A DNA stretch of 64,000 bases from assembly GCA_001600875.1 (NCBI GenBank), contig BCLD01000017.1, positions 213,759 to 277,758 of the forward strand. Direction: 5' to 3'. The notes beneath the pieces were generated by a model. That model worked only from the letters and a program-made list of their open reading frames with translations. It was not told the DNA's origin and searched no databases. The translations under genes and the position numbers were made by a program. Below are positions 1 through 10,962 of the stretch, piece after piece. Position 1 is the stretch's first letter; each line of letters opens with the position of its first letter. This stretch comes from Solicoccozyma terricola (lineage: Eukaryota; Basidiomycota; Tremellomycetes; Filobasidiales; Piskurozymaceae).

Positions 1-160
1 AGAGAGCTCCCTGACGGGAGCCTGGTCTCCGCTCCGCGAAGACAAAGAGAAGAGTGCTCGCTTCGCTCGCGAAGATATCAGTGCTCGCTACGCTCGCAGA
101 AGAGAGCTCCCTGACGGGAGCGATTCACGCTCGCTTCGCTCGCTTGCTCGCTCGACTCAC
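1..160 (-). repeat. GCGAGC-type repeats and two hairpin units inside the first intron of the left-edge gene
   Basis: This stretch is intron sequence of the gene at 161-436, read on the minus strand from the donor at 155-160. In the sense direction it carries three or four degenerate copies of a GCGAGCGAAGCGAGC-like unit. It also has two copies of a 20-nt block (1-20 and 101-120) whose core CTCCCTGACGGGAG (7-20, 107-120) can fold into a 5-bp hairpin with a TGAC loop. The same unit family fills intron 1 of the divergent CDC50 gene at 1116-1463. Confidence 0.75.
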
Positions 161-436
161 CTGAACGGCCTTCGCCCCGACCCCCAACCCAGCCAACGTC
201 TTCCTAACCTCTTTCGGCAAAACCCCTCCCACGCCCTCCCCTTTAATCATCCCTTCCACCGGCGGTGACCCACTCAACCTATGTGCTATAATCTCCTGCA
301 AGAAGAATAAAATAGCAGCGGTGTATGATTTTGTTTTTAAAGGGGATATTGAGAGGGATGTTAGGTATCGTGCGAGGAGACGGTGGAGGAGTGGAGTGAG
401 GGTGAAGGTGGGTTTGGTGGTGATGGAGGAAGACAT
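161..436 (-). CDS. Mpv17/PMP22-family peroxisomal membrane protein, first exon only (runs off left edge)
   Basis: A single 92-codon first exon opens with MSSSITTKP at 436 and ends in phase 0 at a GTGAGT donor (155-160). The rest of the gene lies beyond the window. The segment with RYLTSLSISPLKTKSYTAA matches the N-terminal signature of the Mpv17/PMP22 family: a short N-terminus, then L..HPL.TK..T before the first membrane helix. These are four-helix proteins of peroxisomal or inner mitochondrial membranes. The next stretch, AAILFFLQEIIAHRLSG, would be the first helix. The gene is divergent from CDC50. The family call rests on this one motif-bearing exon, so PMP22 and Mpv17/Sym1 subtypes cannot be separated. 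Confidence 0.6.
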
Positions 437-1021
437 GGTTGTGGTGTGTTAGATAACAGCTGGTGACCGTAGGTGATGATATGTTGCTACTGATGCTACT
501 GATGCTACTGATGCTGCTGATGCTGCTGATGCTACTGCTCTTCTCTCCTATTCAATCCCATCGAGGGGCCCTTCCCTCCCCACATTAGCCTACTCGGGGC
601 CCGGAGTGAATCCCGATACCCGGTCCCGGGATTACACGTCATTCAGCTGGCATCCCACGCAGTCCCCGATGTCCGCACCCCTCACTTCCCCATGTCCGTG
701 TCTGGTCACTCTGTGTTTGTCATTCGTCACCCCCCTCCCACCCCCGAAGCAGTTCAACCAGATAGTCGAACCAGGTTATTTCCATCACAGGCAGAACACC
801 CATCGCCCATCTCAACTCTCCCATTATCCATCATCCACATCGTCTCCGTATCAGATCCATCATCCTTGGGACAGGTGAAAGGATACCGTAGGAACACCTG
901 ATTTCAAAACACTCGCGTTAAACCTTGCCTCTCATCGCAATTCAATTTCCTTCGCAAATAAAACATCTCTCGGTCCGAAAACACCTACTTTACAGAACAG
1001 GGAACCTTTTTGTGGGCACAT
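437..1021. promoter_or_regulatory. Divergent promoter between the PMP22-like gene and CDC50
   Basis: This 585-nt region separates two divergent start codons and should hold both promoters. It contains a GATGCTACT/GATGCTGCT microsatellite (about 485-536) and CT-rich stretches (690-860). No coding exon, RNA gene or clear TATA box is visible. Confidence 0.5.
485..536 (+). repeat. Imperfect 9-mer microsatellite (GATGCTACT / GATGCTGCT)
   Basis: About five to six tandem GATGCTRCT units lie 50-100 nt upstream of the PMP22-like start codon. The repeat is in non-coding sequence. Confidence 0.8.
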
Positions 1022-4000
1022 ATGGCCATCTTTAATAGGAAGAAGAAACAACAGGAGACGACGGTGGATGAGAATGGGAAGGTGGTGGAGAAGAAGAAGA
1101 CGAAGAGGCCGGCTAGTGAGTGCAAGAGCGCAGCGAGCATTCATTTCTTCCGCGAGCGAAGCGAGCATTCATCTCTTCGTGAACGTAGTGAGCACTGCTC
1201 TTCTCCGCGAGCGCAGCGAGCACTCTTCTTCGCGAGCGAAGCGAGCATTCATCTCTTCGCGAACGTAGTGAGCACTACTCTCTTTCGCGAGCGTAGCGAG
1301 CACTCTGCTCTCTTTTCTTCGCGAGCGACCATTCATCTCTTCGCGAACGTAGTGAGGATTACTCTCTTCCGCGAGCGCAGCGAGCACTCTTCTTTCTCTT
1401 CTTCGCGAGCGAAGTGAGCATTCAACTCTCTCTTCGTCGCCAACGCAGTGAGCACTCATCGAGTTGCGGGAATGCATTGCATTCTCGTTGTCCTCATCCT
1501 CTTCCTCTTCTCGCTCGACCGATCGCTCTCCTCGTATTCTCGCTCTCCTCATTATTACTTCCTCTCCTTCAATCGCACTGACTCTCCTCATTTACTCTTA
1601 CTCACTTTCCTCCGCTTCACTACACTCCGCTCCACATTCCGCGCGCCGCCACTCCACACACAGACACCGCATTCAAACAACAACGTCTCAAAGCATGGCA
1701 ACCAATCCTCACACCGAAAACCGTAATCCCAATCCTCTTCATAATCGGTATCATATTCGCACCGATCGGTGGATTGTTGTTATGGGGTAGTAATCAGGTC
1801 AGTTACGTGCTCCCTCGTGGTTGTTGGGAAAGGGGAGGGGGGGGAAGGGGAAGGGGAAGGGTGAGGGTTGTGTTATCTGGTGATGGAACGCTGATTGGGG
1901 ATCGCTTTTGGACGGGAACAGGTCACGGAGATTACGCTGGATTACACGAATTGTGATAGTGCGGCACCGACTGATGGGACGAATGGACCTATTGAGAAAT
2001 TTAATTGTGAGTTTTTTTTTGGACGGGTCATTATTTTTCCCTCTGTTTGGTCTTTCGACCTCTCTTCGCCTTTTTCGACCCTCCCTCCATCCCTCAATCC
2101 CTCCATCGCCCTTGTTTTCGTTCCACTCTTTTCACTCTTTTCTCTTTCTATCTTTCGTCCTTTTTTTTCCGACTTCTCTCCCTCTCTCCCTCTCTTCCTC
2201 TCTTCCCGCCCTTTTTCGTTCCACTCTTTTCCCTTTTCTGTTTCTATCTTTCGCCCTCTCCTTCTGCCCGTGTCTCTGTCCATCTCTTTCTGTCGACATC
2301 TTTCAACCTCCCTCTCCCTGCAGTCTCTCCCTCTCCCACTCCCCATCGCTTTCACTCTTCCACTCTCCCGCTTTCCCCTGTCTTTCTTCCCGTCTCTCCT
2401 CGTCGCATTCTCATTTCTCTCTTTCTGCCGCTACCTCCATGCCCACCTCTCTGTATTCCCCTCTTTTTTCCTTTTCATTCTCTCTCATTCTCTGTCCCCC
2501 TGTCCCATATCCATCTATCGCTTCCTTTTTCTTCTTTGTCCCCTTCTTTCGCGCGCTCGCTTCCTCTGTCTTGCGCAGTCTCTTTCTCTCTCGGTTGCTC
2601 AATGTCTCCCACCCTGTTTCTTCTGTCCCTCTCTCCCTCTCTCCCTCTGTCTCTGTCTCTACTACGATCACCGATGTTCATACCTAACGCCCCCTCCCCC
2701 CCTCCCCCCCAGATCAACTATCAACAGGCCATTCATCAGCCGGAATCAATCATCCAACATGGTCATTCTCGAATGATTCGACGAGAGAAGTCGGAAAGAG
2801 AGCGGTTTGTAACATCACATTCGAGGTTCCATATGATCTGAGTGAGTGTCTGGGCAGGTTGGGTTAGTAGTCGAGAATGGGGAAAACACAATTTCTAATG
2901 AACAACGTTGGTGCCGTAGAATCAAGTGTGTTCTTGTATTACAAGTTGACAAATTAGTGAGTGGGGTTGTTGAGGGACAACACGGGGCGTAACCAACCAT
3001 GGTGTGAACGGATTGCTCTCTCTCTCTCACATAGTTATCAAAACCATCGACGATATGTCCAATCGGTTGATACTTCTCAGTTGAAAGGAAACTTCGTATC
3101 ATTGTACGTGTACACCCTATTAAACGTCCGGCGTTCATTTCGTTCCAAACCATTGATATTCTTTGCGCGTGCTCATACAGGAGCTCAATCGATAGCGGAC
3201 AATGTAAACCGATCACATCGATGAATGGGATACCGTATTACCCGTGTGGATTGATCGCGAATAGTGTTTTCAATGGTGTGTACGGGGTCTGGCATTTTGG
3301 AATGAAACGGCGCATTACGCTGATGTATGAGTTGATGGTGATTGTAGATACTTTCCCGAGCGTCACGTTGAGGAACCCAAGCAGTGAGTGACCCGCAGAA
3401 TCAGTCTTCATTACCACGCTCTGACTCCATTTCTCCCTGTACCTTCAGACGGAGAATCCAGTCAAATCTACAACTTTTCCGAGAAAGGAATCGCTTGGTC
3501 TGGAGAAGCTAAAAAATACACGAATACGCCGTATGGACAACCATCTGATTACTTGCCGCCTCCGAATTGGGCGTTGAGGTATCCGAACGGGTACACTTCC
3601 TTCCCCAAGCTGGCGGATGATGAGCACTTCCAGGTTTGGATGAGGACTGCGGCGTTGCCGACTTTTAAGAAACTCTGGGGAAGAAACGACGTGGATACCA
3701 TGTCGAGTGGGACGTATAGTATTGAGATTCTGATGAGTGAGTTGGAAATGGGTCACGGTTATCCCAGACCAACGAGCTGATGTTGATCAATGTGACGATC
3801 GAATTCAGATTACCCTGTCAAGCAATTCGGTGGCACTAAATCGATCGTGATCTCTACGGTCGCCTGGATCGGAGGCAAGAATACATTCCTTGGTTGGTCG
3901 TACGTCGCCGCAGCTGCGCTGTGTATCCTCCTCGCTTTGATTGGAACAGTAAGACATATGGTCAAGCCGAGGCGAATGGGTGACATGTCCCGTAAGTGGG

Positions 4001-4103
4001 GTCGACCGAAGGATCTTTGCAGAGACTTCTGACCTGATAAACACTTCGACCCCTATTTTCTTCAGTCCTTTCTTGGAACCAACCACAACCCGCCGGCAAG
4101 TGA
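1022..4103 (+). CDS. CDC50: CDC50/LEM3 family, P4-ATPase flippase beta subunit
   Basis: CDC50 proteins bind type-4 P-type ATPases and are needed for their ER exit and phospholipid flipping. Eleven exons join in frame: 1022-1115, 1664-1797, 1922-2006, 2713-2841, 2920-2956, 3035-3103, 3181-3275, 3348-3383, 3449-3736, 3809-3991 and 4066-4103. The product is 395 aa, the usual family size. Family marks are [13 protein letters not shown] just before the first membrane helix (about residues 50-74, ending [10 protein letters not shown]), cysteine motifs [11 protein letters not shown] and [14 protein letters not shown], the block [11 protein letters not shown], and a second helix near the C-terminus (about 347-370, [18 protein letters not shown]). 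The start is the first ATG, giving a lysine-rich cytosolic tail. Intron 1 (548 nt) holds the GCGAGC repeat array. Intron 3 (706 nt) is almost pure pyrimidine, and its acceptor has two in-frame alternatives downstream (after 2726 and 2739). Confidence 0.93.
1116..1463 (+). repeat. Array of about 12 GAGCGAAGCGAGCA / GAACGTAGTGAGCA units in CDC50 intron 1
   Basis: Starting directly at the intron donor, units of about 25-35 nt alternate between GCGAGCG(A/C/T)AGCGAGCA and GCGAACGTAGTGAGCA, separated by pyrimidine-rich spacers such as TTCATCTCTTC. The core CGAGCGAAGCGAGC is a mirror palindrome. The peptides with repeated ERSEH or SEASI seen in translation are artefacts of this array. The remaining intron (1464-1663) is pyrimidine-rich and ends in an ordinary CAG acceptor. 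Confidence 0.9.
2038..2712 (+). repeat. Polypyrimidine tract of about 670 nt filling CDC50 intron 3
   Basis: From just after the donor at 2007 to the acceptor CAG at 2710-2712 the sense strand is nearly all C and T, built from CTTTCTCTCC-like words with a few isolated purines. It is far longer than a normal splice polypyrimidine tract. Long open frames on both strands here (Ser/Leu/Phe-rich on plus, Arg/Glu-rich on minus) are composition artefacts. Confidence 0.85.
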
Positions 4104-4256
4104 TGAGATGATATGAAAGCAAACGCCGAAGGGGACGACGAGAAGTCGATGGGATTCTCTCAACATCGTGCGGCGAGCCCGGATTACCCTGCTCCGTAGA
4201 TGAGACTCGTTTTTGTACGATGTAAAAGCCGTTCTTATGGATAGGTGTAACTTGAA

Positions 4257-4265
4257 TCACGTGAC
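4257..4265. promoter_or_regulatory. CACGTG element upstream of NUP192
   Basis: TCACGTGAC lies about 200 nt before the proposed NUP192 start, in the 355-nt space after CDC50. It is one of several CACGTG-core elements in promoters of this window. The core is the established binding site of bHLH factors such as Cbf1. Confidence 0.45.
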
Positions 4266-4458
4266 CCGACGTAGCGACAACATGTTGATAGAAACATCAA
4301 ATCCAACTGCATATCGCTGCTCATCAGTTCCGTCAATTCCAAAGCAACACCCATTCAGGAGGTAGTGTGGTTGCTTCATCCAGCATGGCGGGCGAAGGAA
4401 GCTCAAAGACTGGCGTCGGACTGACAGACTATCTGATGTGCGTTCGGTCGCGAAGCAG

Positions 4459-7400
4459 ATGTTAGCATGGCTGGACTCCACTAACCACCCCACCTCCATT
4501 CTCAGCTCAATACACGACCTGCGACACCTCGTCCCGTTCCCTGAACTTCGATCAGATCTCTCCACCCAGACCTTAGCTGCTATCCTTGATTCCCATGCTG
4601 CTCATTTGGCCACGCCGTCCGCGCCATTCGGTTCGCCTAACCGTGCCAGTCAATCCGCTCTAGAGACTGGTTCAGTGGTGCTCCCAGGCAACCCAAACGT
4701 CAAAATTGATCTGTTCGATGGTGAAAGGGAAACGGCAATTCTCATCAGCAAACATCTCGATATCGACGAGGTGGAGGCGCTTATCCTCTTTCGCAAGTTT
4801 CGCAGAGATGAGCAGGCCATGCTCGAAGCGGAGTCGATGCAATGGGAAGGGCGAGAGGAGTATGCAAAGACTAGCCGTCTAGCAAATCTGGCAAAGGGGA
4901 AGAAACTCAGCAATGACCTGCTGGATGGCATCACAACATACTACCTCCAGGAGTGGTTGTCGGTGGCTCGGCTGTTGACTGCACTGCTACGCCAATCGAA
5001 GGAAGGTGACGGGGAACCGGAGGACATCCTGCAAGGAGAACGCAACACTCTCAAATCTGCCATCATCAAGCTACTGGGACAGGTCGTGGGTGAATCACAG
5101 GTTGAGCGAAAGGCGTTCGTGTACAAGCTGTTCTCCGAGTTCGGCAAACTTATGCAGTCGACGGTGCCGGCAATGTCATCGAAAGTGTTACAGAGGAAAT
5201 GGTCCGTAACCAAAACGTTCTCTCACTTCCCCGTCTGACCATACGTTCCCACTTGCAGGACCGTTCACCTTCTCGAACTCCAACTTTCCATCCTAGAATC
5301 CCTCTTCTTATACAACTACTTCTCCACCGCCGATATCAGCGCCAATCTCACTCGTGGGCTCATCAACGCCTCACTGAGCTGTGCTTTTGGAGCGGAACAG
5401 GCAAATCGCCGTCACATCGAAAAGTTACCGCAAGGCCACGGATTCCGTCTTGTGAATCAGATCCAACAACTCCTCGGCCTGATATGCATCGACTCCCTGC
5501 AGTTCACCTTTCTTCAATCTGAACGCATTGAACTCGATCAGGAGAGCGTAGCAAATCAACCGGAGGCTGATCGGTGCCTCGTACAATCTCCAGAACACAT
5601 TGCTGCCATGCATGAGAGCCTCAACCGAGCCACATGCACAGATGCAGAACCTTTCCCTTTGCTCCTCCTCGCATGGGCTTGGATTCTTCGCCAGCTACCA
5701 CCATGGCTGCAACCGGATCACCGGGAAGCAGATTCAGTTCATCCCGATCATTTGTATCAGACCGTAATACAGGTCGTGCTCGGTAGCCAGTTGGATCTGT
5801 TTGGTAAATGGAACAGGATCCTCACCGGTAGGCTCCTGTGGCAGGAAGGCCCGGGATCCGAACGTGCGGAGGACGTGATAGCGTACAAGGACATTTCCAG
5901 ATGTGAGCCGTGTCTGATATGTGCACCACCTTGTCCTGCTGATACTGTGTTCGTCCCCAAAATAGCACTCTTCGCTGCTCTCCTGGATTGCGTTCGTCCG
6001 GAATACATCCCGGATTACAAGGGTGTTGTTCAGGTATGGTGCAGTCTCCACGGCGAGGTGAGTGATGCTATTTGGGCCCCCTGTTTTGCACTTGTCATTC
6101 GCTTACATTGAATTCCTGTGAAAGGGCATGCGCTATGTTGTGTCCGACCTCTGCAACCAATCCTGGACGAATATGGCAGAATCCGGTTTGGCTGACATGC
6201 TCGAAACTACACGTTTCCCCTACGAACCTGCACCTCTCTTGCAAATTCTCCGCTCCATGTCTGGCGCTGGCTCAGTCCTGGATGACGCAACCGAGGATGT
6301 GTCAGAAGAGGATCACTCGGCAGCTCGGGCTTTCGAGTACCTTCGTAACCTTCCCTCTACAACACTAGAGTACAACGAGGATGCTCGCATGTTGACACTA
6401 TTTGAACGGGTTCGGGAGGATTCTGGCCACGTGTATCTGGTCAATCGAGTCCCTATAGAGCTGCCAGGTGGATCGGTGATCCCATCTGGATCCAGAGGAA
6501 AAGTAGTCAGCAAGCCGCGTATCCTCCCAGAGGTGGTCAGGTGGAGGGTACCTGTCGATGGCTGGAGTCTCTTATTGGAGATCTTGCGATTGGCGGCCGG
6601 ACTGGACGTGGAGGACAGCAAACTTTCGAGCTCGACTGCGGACGTCTTCATGGCGGGGCCAGCAGCAAGACTTTCCTTGAAAGACATTGGCATCACCAAA
6701 GCCGGCTTGCAAGATGGTCGATTACTGGCGGCAGGATTATCCCTTATGGCTTCTCTTGTGGATGCTCTCTCCCCGCTGGGCCAGCTTATTGCCGAGCTAG
6801 GCAGGACGCCCACCAGTGCTGGAAAGGTCGTGCCACTACTGGTCGCAGTCATCAGGCAACGACCTGCCAACATCGCCACGTTGGACGACAGCGAAGTACA
6901 AGTCCTTGCGACTGCCACCCGCCTCCTTGCCAATATTCTATACCGCTCACCGGGACCAGTTTGGGATTTCTTGCGAAGCCCGACTTTCTTCAAGGATCAA
7001 GCCGGTGGAGCATCTCTGGCGAGAAGTCTGATTGTCCTTGAGACACGACGAGGGTCGTACGCTTGGACGATCGCCTTCCTTCGCTTAATCCAGGCACTCT
7101 GCCTCGAGGTGCTGGGTAGCCAATTATCCATCGCCCCCGAGCTTCTGCAGCTTCAAGTCAACATCCTTCGAACCGCGTTGCACTTCACGCACGCCGCCGT
7201 GTGGTCGGAATACGAATCTTGGGCGTACGCACGCATCGGAGAAAAGTCAACGATCGGACGGCTATTGTGCGAGATCTACTCTTCTGTGCTCCGCGATCCC
7301 TTCGTCGCTGCGTCGTTGCACGGATCATCTCCTCTTCAACCGATCGGTCTGCTTTTCGCGGAGACCTTCATCCTTTCGCCAGCGCCATTTACTCTCGGTC

Positions 7401-10400
7401 CCCTGCTTCAAGCGTTGCGTTCGCCACTCAAGCAAATTCCTGTGCTCAACGCTCGCGGCCGAAGAACCGACTCGGCCCACATGGAAAATCACCTTTGTCA
7501 AGCTTTGATTTTCGCCGATTTGCTTCTACTCTACGCCCAACTCATCAATACCACTCGTTCAAATGCTCTAGAGAGCCTTTTCACTCGCAACGGTTTGACC
7601 GGGACTCAAGACGAGACGCGCAGCGTCATCGACACTGCATTCCGATACCTGGTATCAGATTGGATTAGAGACGACCGCATCGCCCTCAACAGTCTTCAAC
7701 TTCTGCGCACTCTCGCGAGGAGTTTGGCGCATCTTGGTGCTGCTTCTTCACCTATGCTCATCTGCCTGGAAGACGCTACCGCAACTGCAACCGATCTCAT
7801 AAACATACTGGCTCATCCCGAACGTGATCTTGAACTTGCATACGCTGCTTGGTCGCTGCTCAACGTCTCAGCCTTCAGCCAGCCTGGACTACTTCGACTC
7901 TGCGTGACAGGTGAGGGTGAAGGTTCGGCGATCATCGATGCGACGGCGCCAAACCGGACAGCAATGGCAATAGCTCTCGACGTCATCGAGCGGTATGGCG
8001 CTGACAATGACGATGAATCTTGGAGATCCCATCCGAGGTTACTTGCACTCGTTACCGCTTTTCTGAGGGCTGTCTGGGAGAACCTGCCCGACCTCATCTC
8101 TGCTGACCGCGTCAAGAACAATGCCAAGCTCTGGAAGGCGATAGAAAAACTCGTGCTCTCCCATCAGTCTCGGAGCACAGCGCCGCGAACCCTCGCAACA
8201 TCGAGTCGAGGAGGGAAGGACCATGCCATCACTGAAGACATAACATACTGCTGGCGGCGAGAAGCGAGGGCAAATGCTGTCGACTTGTTGCGCCTGGCGC
8301 TGAAGGCTGATTATACCACCGGTGCCGCCAAGGACGCTGCTTTCACCCGAACTATCGCTCTCCTCTCTAATTCTGAACAGCTCAAGACTGTAATTGCCGA
8401 AGCCGGCGAAAATTCATGTCAGCCTGAGGTCCATCAGCTCGCATACGAACTCATCAAGCAAAACTATCCAGCCTGCACAGTTGAGGATCTCCGAAGTAGG
8501 CGACCTCAGGAAGATCGGCTGTATGGCGATCAATACCTTTTCGGTCAGTCGCAGGTCAACGTCATCAATCGTCACTATCCATGCTGACGATGTTACAATA
8601 TTACTCTCACAGACGTGCAGAACCTCACTACCATATTCAATCCAAGCGTGCCCGAAAACGCACTGATTCTGGCTGATCTCGTTGTCGTCAACGAGGACTG
8701 GTCCTTGTCCGATGCCGATGCGAAACTCACGCAAGCATGGCGTCGGCTGTTGCAAGCAACCTTGGAGGTAGCGGTTCCATATCCCCGAGTCTGCGCTGCC
8801 GCCAGCGCCGCTGCCGCCGACTTTGTCTCTACATTGGAAACACCACAGTCCGGCTCCATCATCCGCAACATCCAGGTAGAAAGGTTTTCGGTGATGCAAG
8901 TACTAGCCGAGCTCTCGTGGCTCGGAGAAGATAAGATGGGCGAAGATGCAATGCGTACTGTCCTGAAGAGTCTCACACACCTATTGCACGATTCCCCGTG
9001 GTCACCAGCCAACTTCTTTCGCCAACATCCCTCGGATCGTCTTCATCACACGATCTATCGGACGATCCTCTATGTCCTAGGAAAACTCGCGGACTCACCC
9101 ACTTTCACAGCATCGGCATCTGCGCGTCTTGTCATCCGACCTTTCCTCGATGCAGTATTGACAAATGCCTCGGAGACGTTGGGCAGTGTTCTCGAATTAG
9201 CACTGGGTGATCGCCAAGATTTTCTCGAAGAGGATATGGGAGTTCTTTGTGCGATTTTCGCTCAACTTTTGGAACCCGTCTTCCCTTGGGGACCCGGTGA
9301 CTGGTTGTCACGAATGGAGGATGTTGGTATCCTGCGGCGTAGTCTACTCGTTCAAACGCAGCTGCGAACGGATGGTACCTCTGGACGCCCTCTTTACGCA
9401 AGGCACATTCTGACGCTGCACGCTAGCCTTGTGAAACACGCAGCCTCTGCCGAGCGACTTTCTAACCTTGGTCTTCTCGCATTCTACATGGAATGCCCTC
9501 TCTTCTCGCTAGCTGGTCGTCAAACGTTGGCGCCCTCGTTGGACGACGAGGTTGCAAACAGCTTCTATAACCTTTGGGTGCATGCACTCGAAGTCATCAA
9601 CATGATGCTGTCGACGCTCTCCGGTACTAGTCCGATTCGAAGTTCCGATGTCCGAACATTGCTGGATGCTATGCTACCGCAAGCCGAGGTATCTCTCCAG
9701 TGGAACATTGGCATGGAACTTGCTCTATTCCGCATTACCGAGCTTCAATGCATCGTCGACCTCTTCTATCGATATGCGTGTTGTCATGACTGGACCGAAG
9801 TTGAACGGCAAGCAGCATTCGCAAACTACGCGCCACGTGCAATTCCGCTGTTCAACAGCATCAGCTACACGCTCACCCATACCGGAACGCTGGATCGCCT
9901 GGTCAACGACATTGAGGGGTATCCACAGACCGTTTTGGAAGAGCTCAATACGGCTGTGGTGGCTAAGCCGAAGGCCGGGAGTGGGTCGAACGCCAATGCG
10001 CAAAGTATCGCCGTAAGGATGTCTTTGACTGCGATAGGGCAGACGGTGATGTTGACTCTTATTCGCTGGAGTGGGAGTGTGAGGATTCTCCAAGGGGATG
10101 GTGCACATGCAGTCTCGACTGCGCTGCAACTGCCAACGGTGAGTGTGACTAATCACTTTGCTCGTTTCCTGGTTTTTACGATATTGATTCGATCACTGGC
10201 CTCTTCTCTTGCAGAGTCCGGACAGTAAGACCCACACTCCTGTTCACGACATCCTTGAGTTCGCCACCACTATCCTCGAGCAAACTCCACCGGCCATCTC
10301 TCAAGCCACGTTGACAGAACGACGCAAGCGAGCGAACATTCCGCAGTGGCGCGAACTGTTACCTGATCTTCAACTACCCGACGTACCAGATTGCGAGTGG

Positions 10401-10799
10401 TCTGAGTTGGTATCTGAAACGACAGAAATGTGCGCGGTGTTAGCGTCTGCCCAAGTGGTGCTGAGTGAGGATATTGCGCGAGAAGCGGCGGACGCCGAGG
10501 AGGTAGACGCCAAGGAGGAGGAGTCGCCCGAGAAGAAACCGACTGAAATGGACTGGCAGGGCAATCATTTGGATATGAAGAGACCGAGGTCGGCTGAGGG
10601 TACGAGTAAACAAAATCTGAGGGTGAGTGAATATCACCTATCAGGGGAAAACCTTGCGCTGATTTCAAATCTCATCCACAAGGACCTCAACAACTTCCTT
10701 CAGCGAATGAACCAAACCCTGCCAGATGGCAAGCCTTCCTTGTACAGTAAATGTCGCAGGTTGGTAAAAACCCGAATTCCAAAGTTCGACGAATACTAG
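4459..10799 (+). CDS. NUP192: Nucleoporin Nup192 (NUP205 family), inner-ring scaffold of the nuclear pore
   Basis: Nup192 is a large alpha-solenoid protein of the inner ring of the nuclear pore complex. Six exons join in frame: 4459-5201, 5259-6057, 6125-8543, 8613-10138, 10215-10622 and 10683-10799. The product is 2,003 aa, within the 1,700-2,050 range of the family. It is all-helical throughout; family marks include the block LLLLAWAWILRQLPP and the paired segments LVNQIQQLLGLICID and LKDIGITKAGLQDGRLLA. The fifth intron (10623-10682, 60 nt) is stop-free and in frame, so retention would add 20 residues. The start is uncertain. 4459 is the first ATG of the long frame. An ATG at 4385 could join it through a 44-nt intron (4415-4458), adding MAGEGSSKTG. 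An in-frame stop lies near 4360. Confidence 0.85.
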
Positions 10800-10962
10800 A
10801 ATATTCTGTAGAGAGAGAGAAGCGACATGTAACGAACTAATGAACGTACGATCAGGTCTCGTCATGAAATGTCATATATTATCGGTTGGATTACAAGGTT
10901 GGTTATACATGCCGGATACTACACCTCAGTCCTCCTCCTAAGGTACCCAAACTGGGAGCTGC

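Noticed and set aside
606..901. Short plus-strand frames upstream of CDC50
   Set aside because: No motif, Pro/Ser-rich by composition, in the divergent promoter.
1116..1463. CRISPR-like array
   Set aside because: Units differ in length and sequence, spacers are short pyrimidine words and not unique spacers, and the locus is a eukaryotic intron.
1010..1591. Open frames on both strands with repeated ERSEH, SEASI or RSRRRE peptides
   Set aside because: They are translations of the GCGAGC repeat array inside CDC50 intron 1. They have no domain, and the spliced CDC50 model explains the flanking exons.
1895..2841. Long Ser/Leu/Phe-rich and Arg/Glu-rich frames over 2040-2710
   Set aside because: They are composition artefacts of a polypyrimidine intron. 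CDC50 splices cleanly over it.
4385..4461. Frameshift at the NUP192 N-terminus
   Set aside because: A 44-nt intron or use of the ATG at 4459 explains the frame change without an error.
6313..6993. 226-aa minus-strand frame within NUP192
   Set aside because: Shadow of a conserved NUP192 exon; no independent domain.
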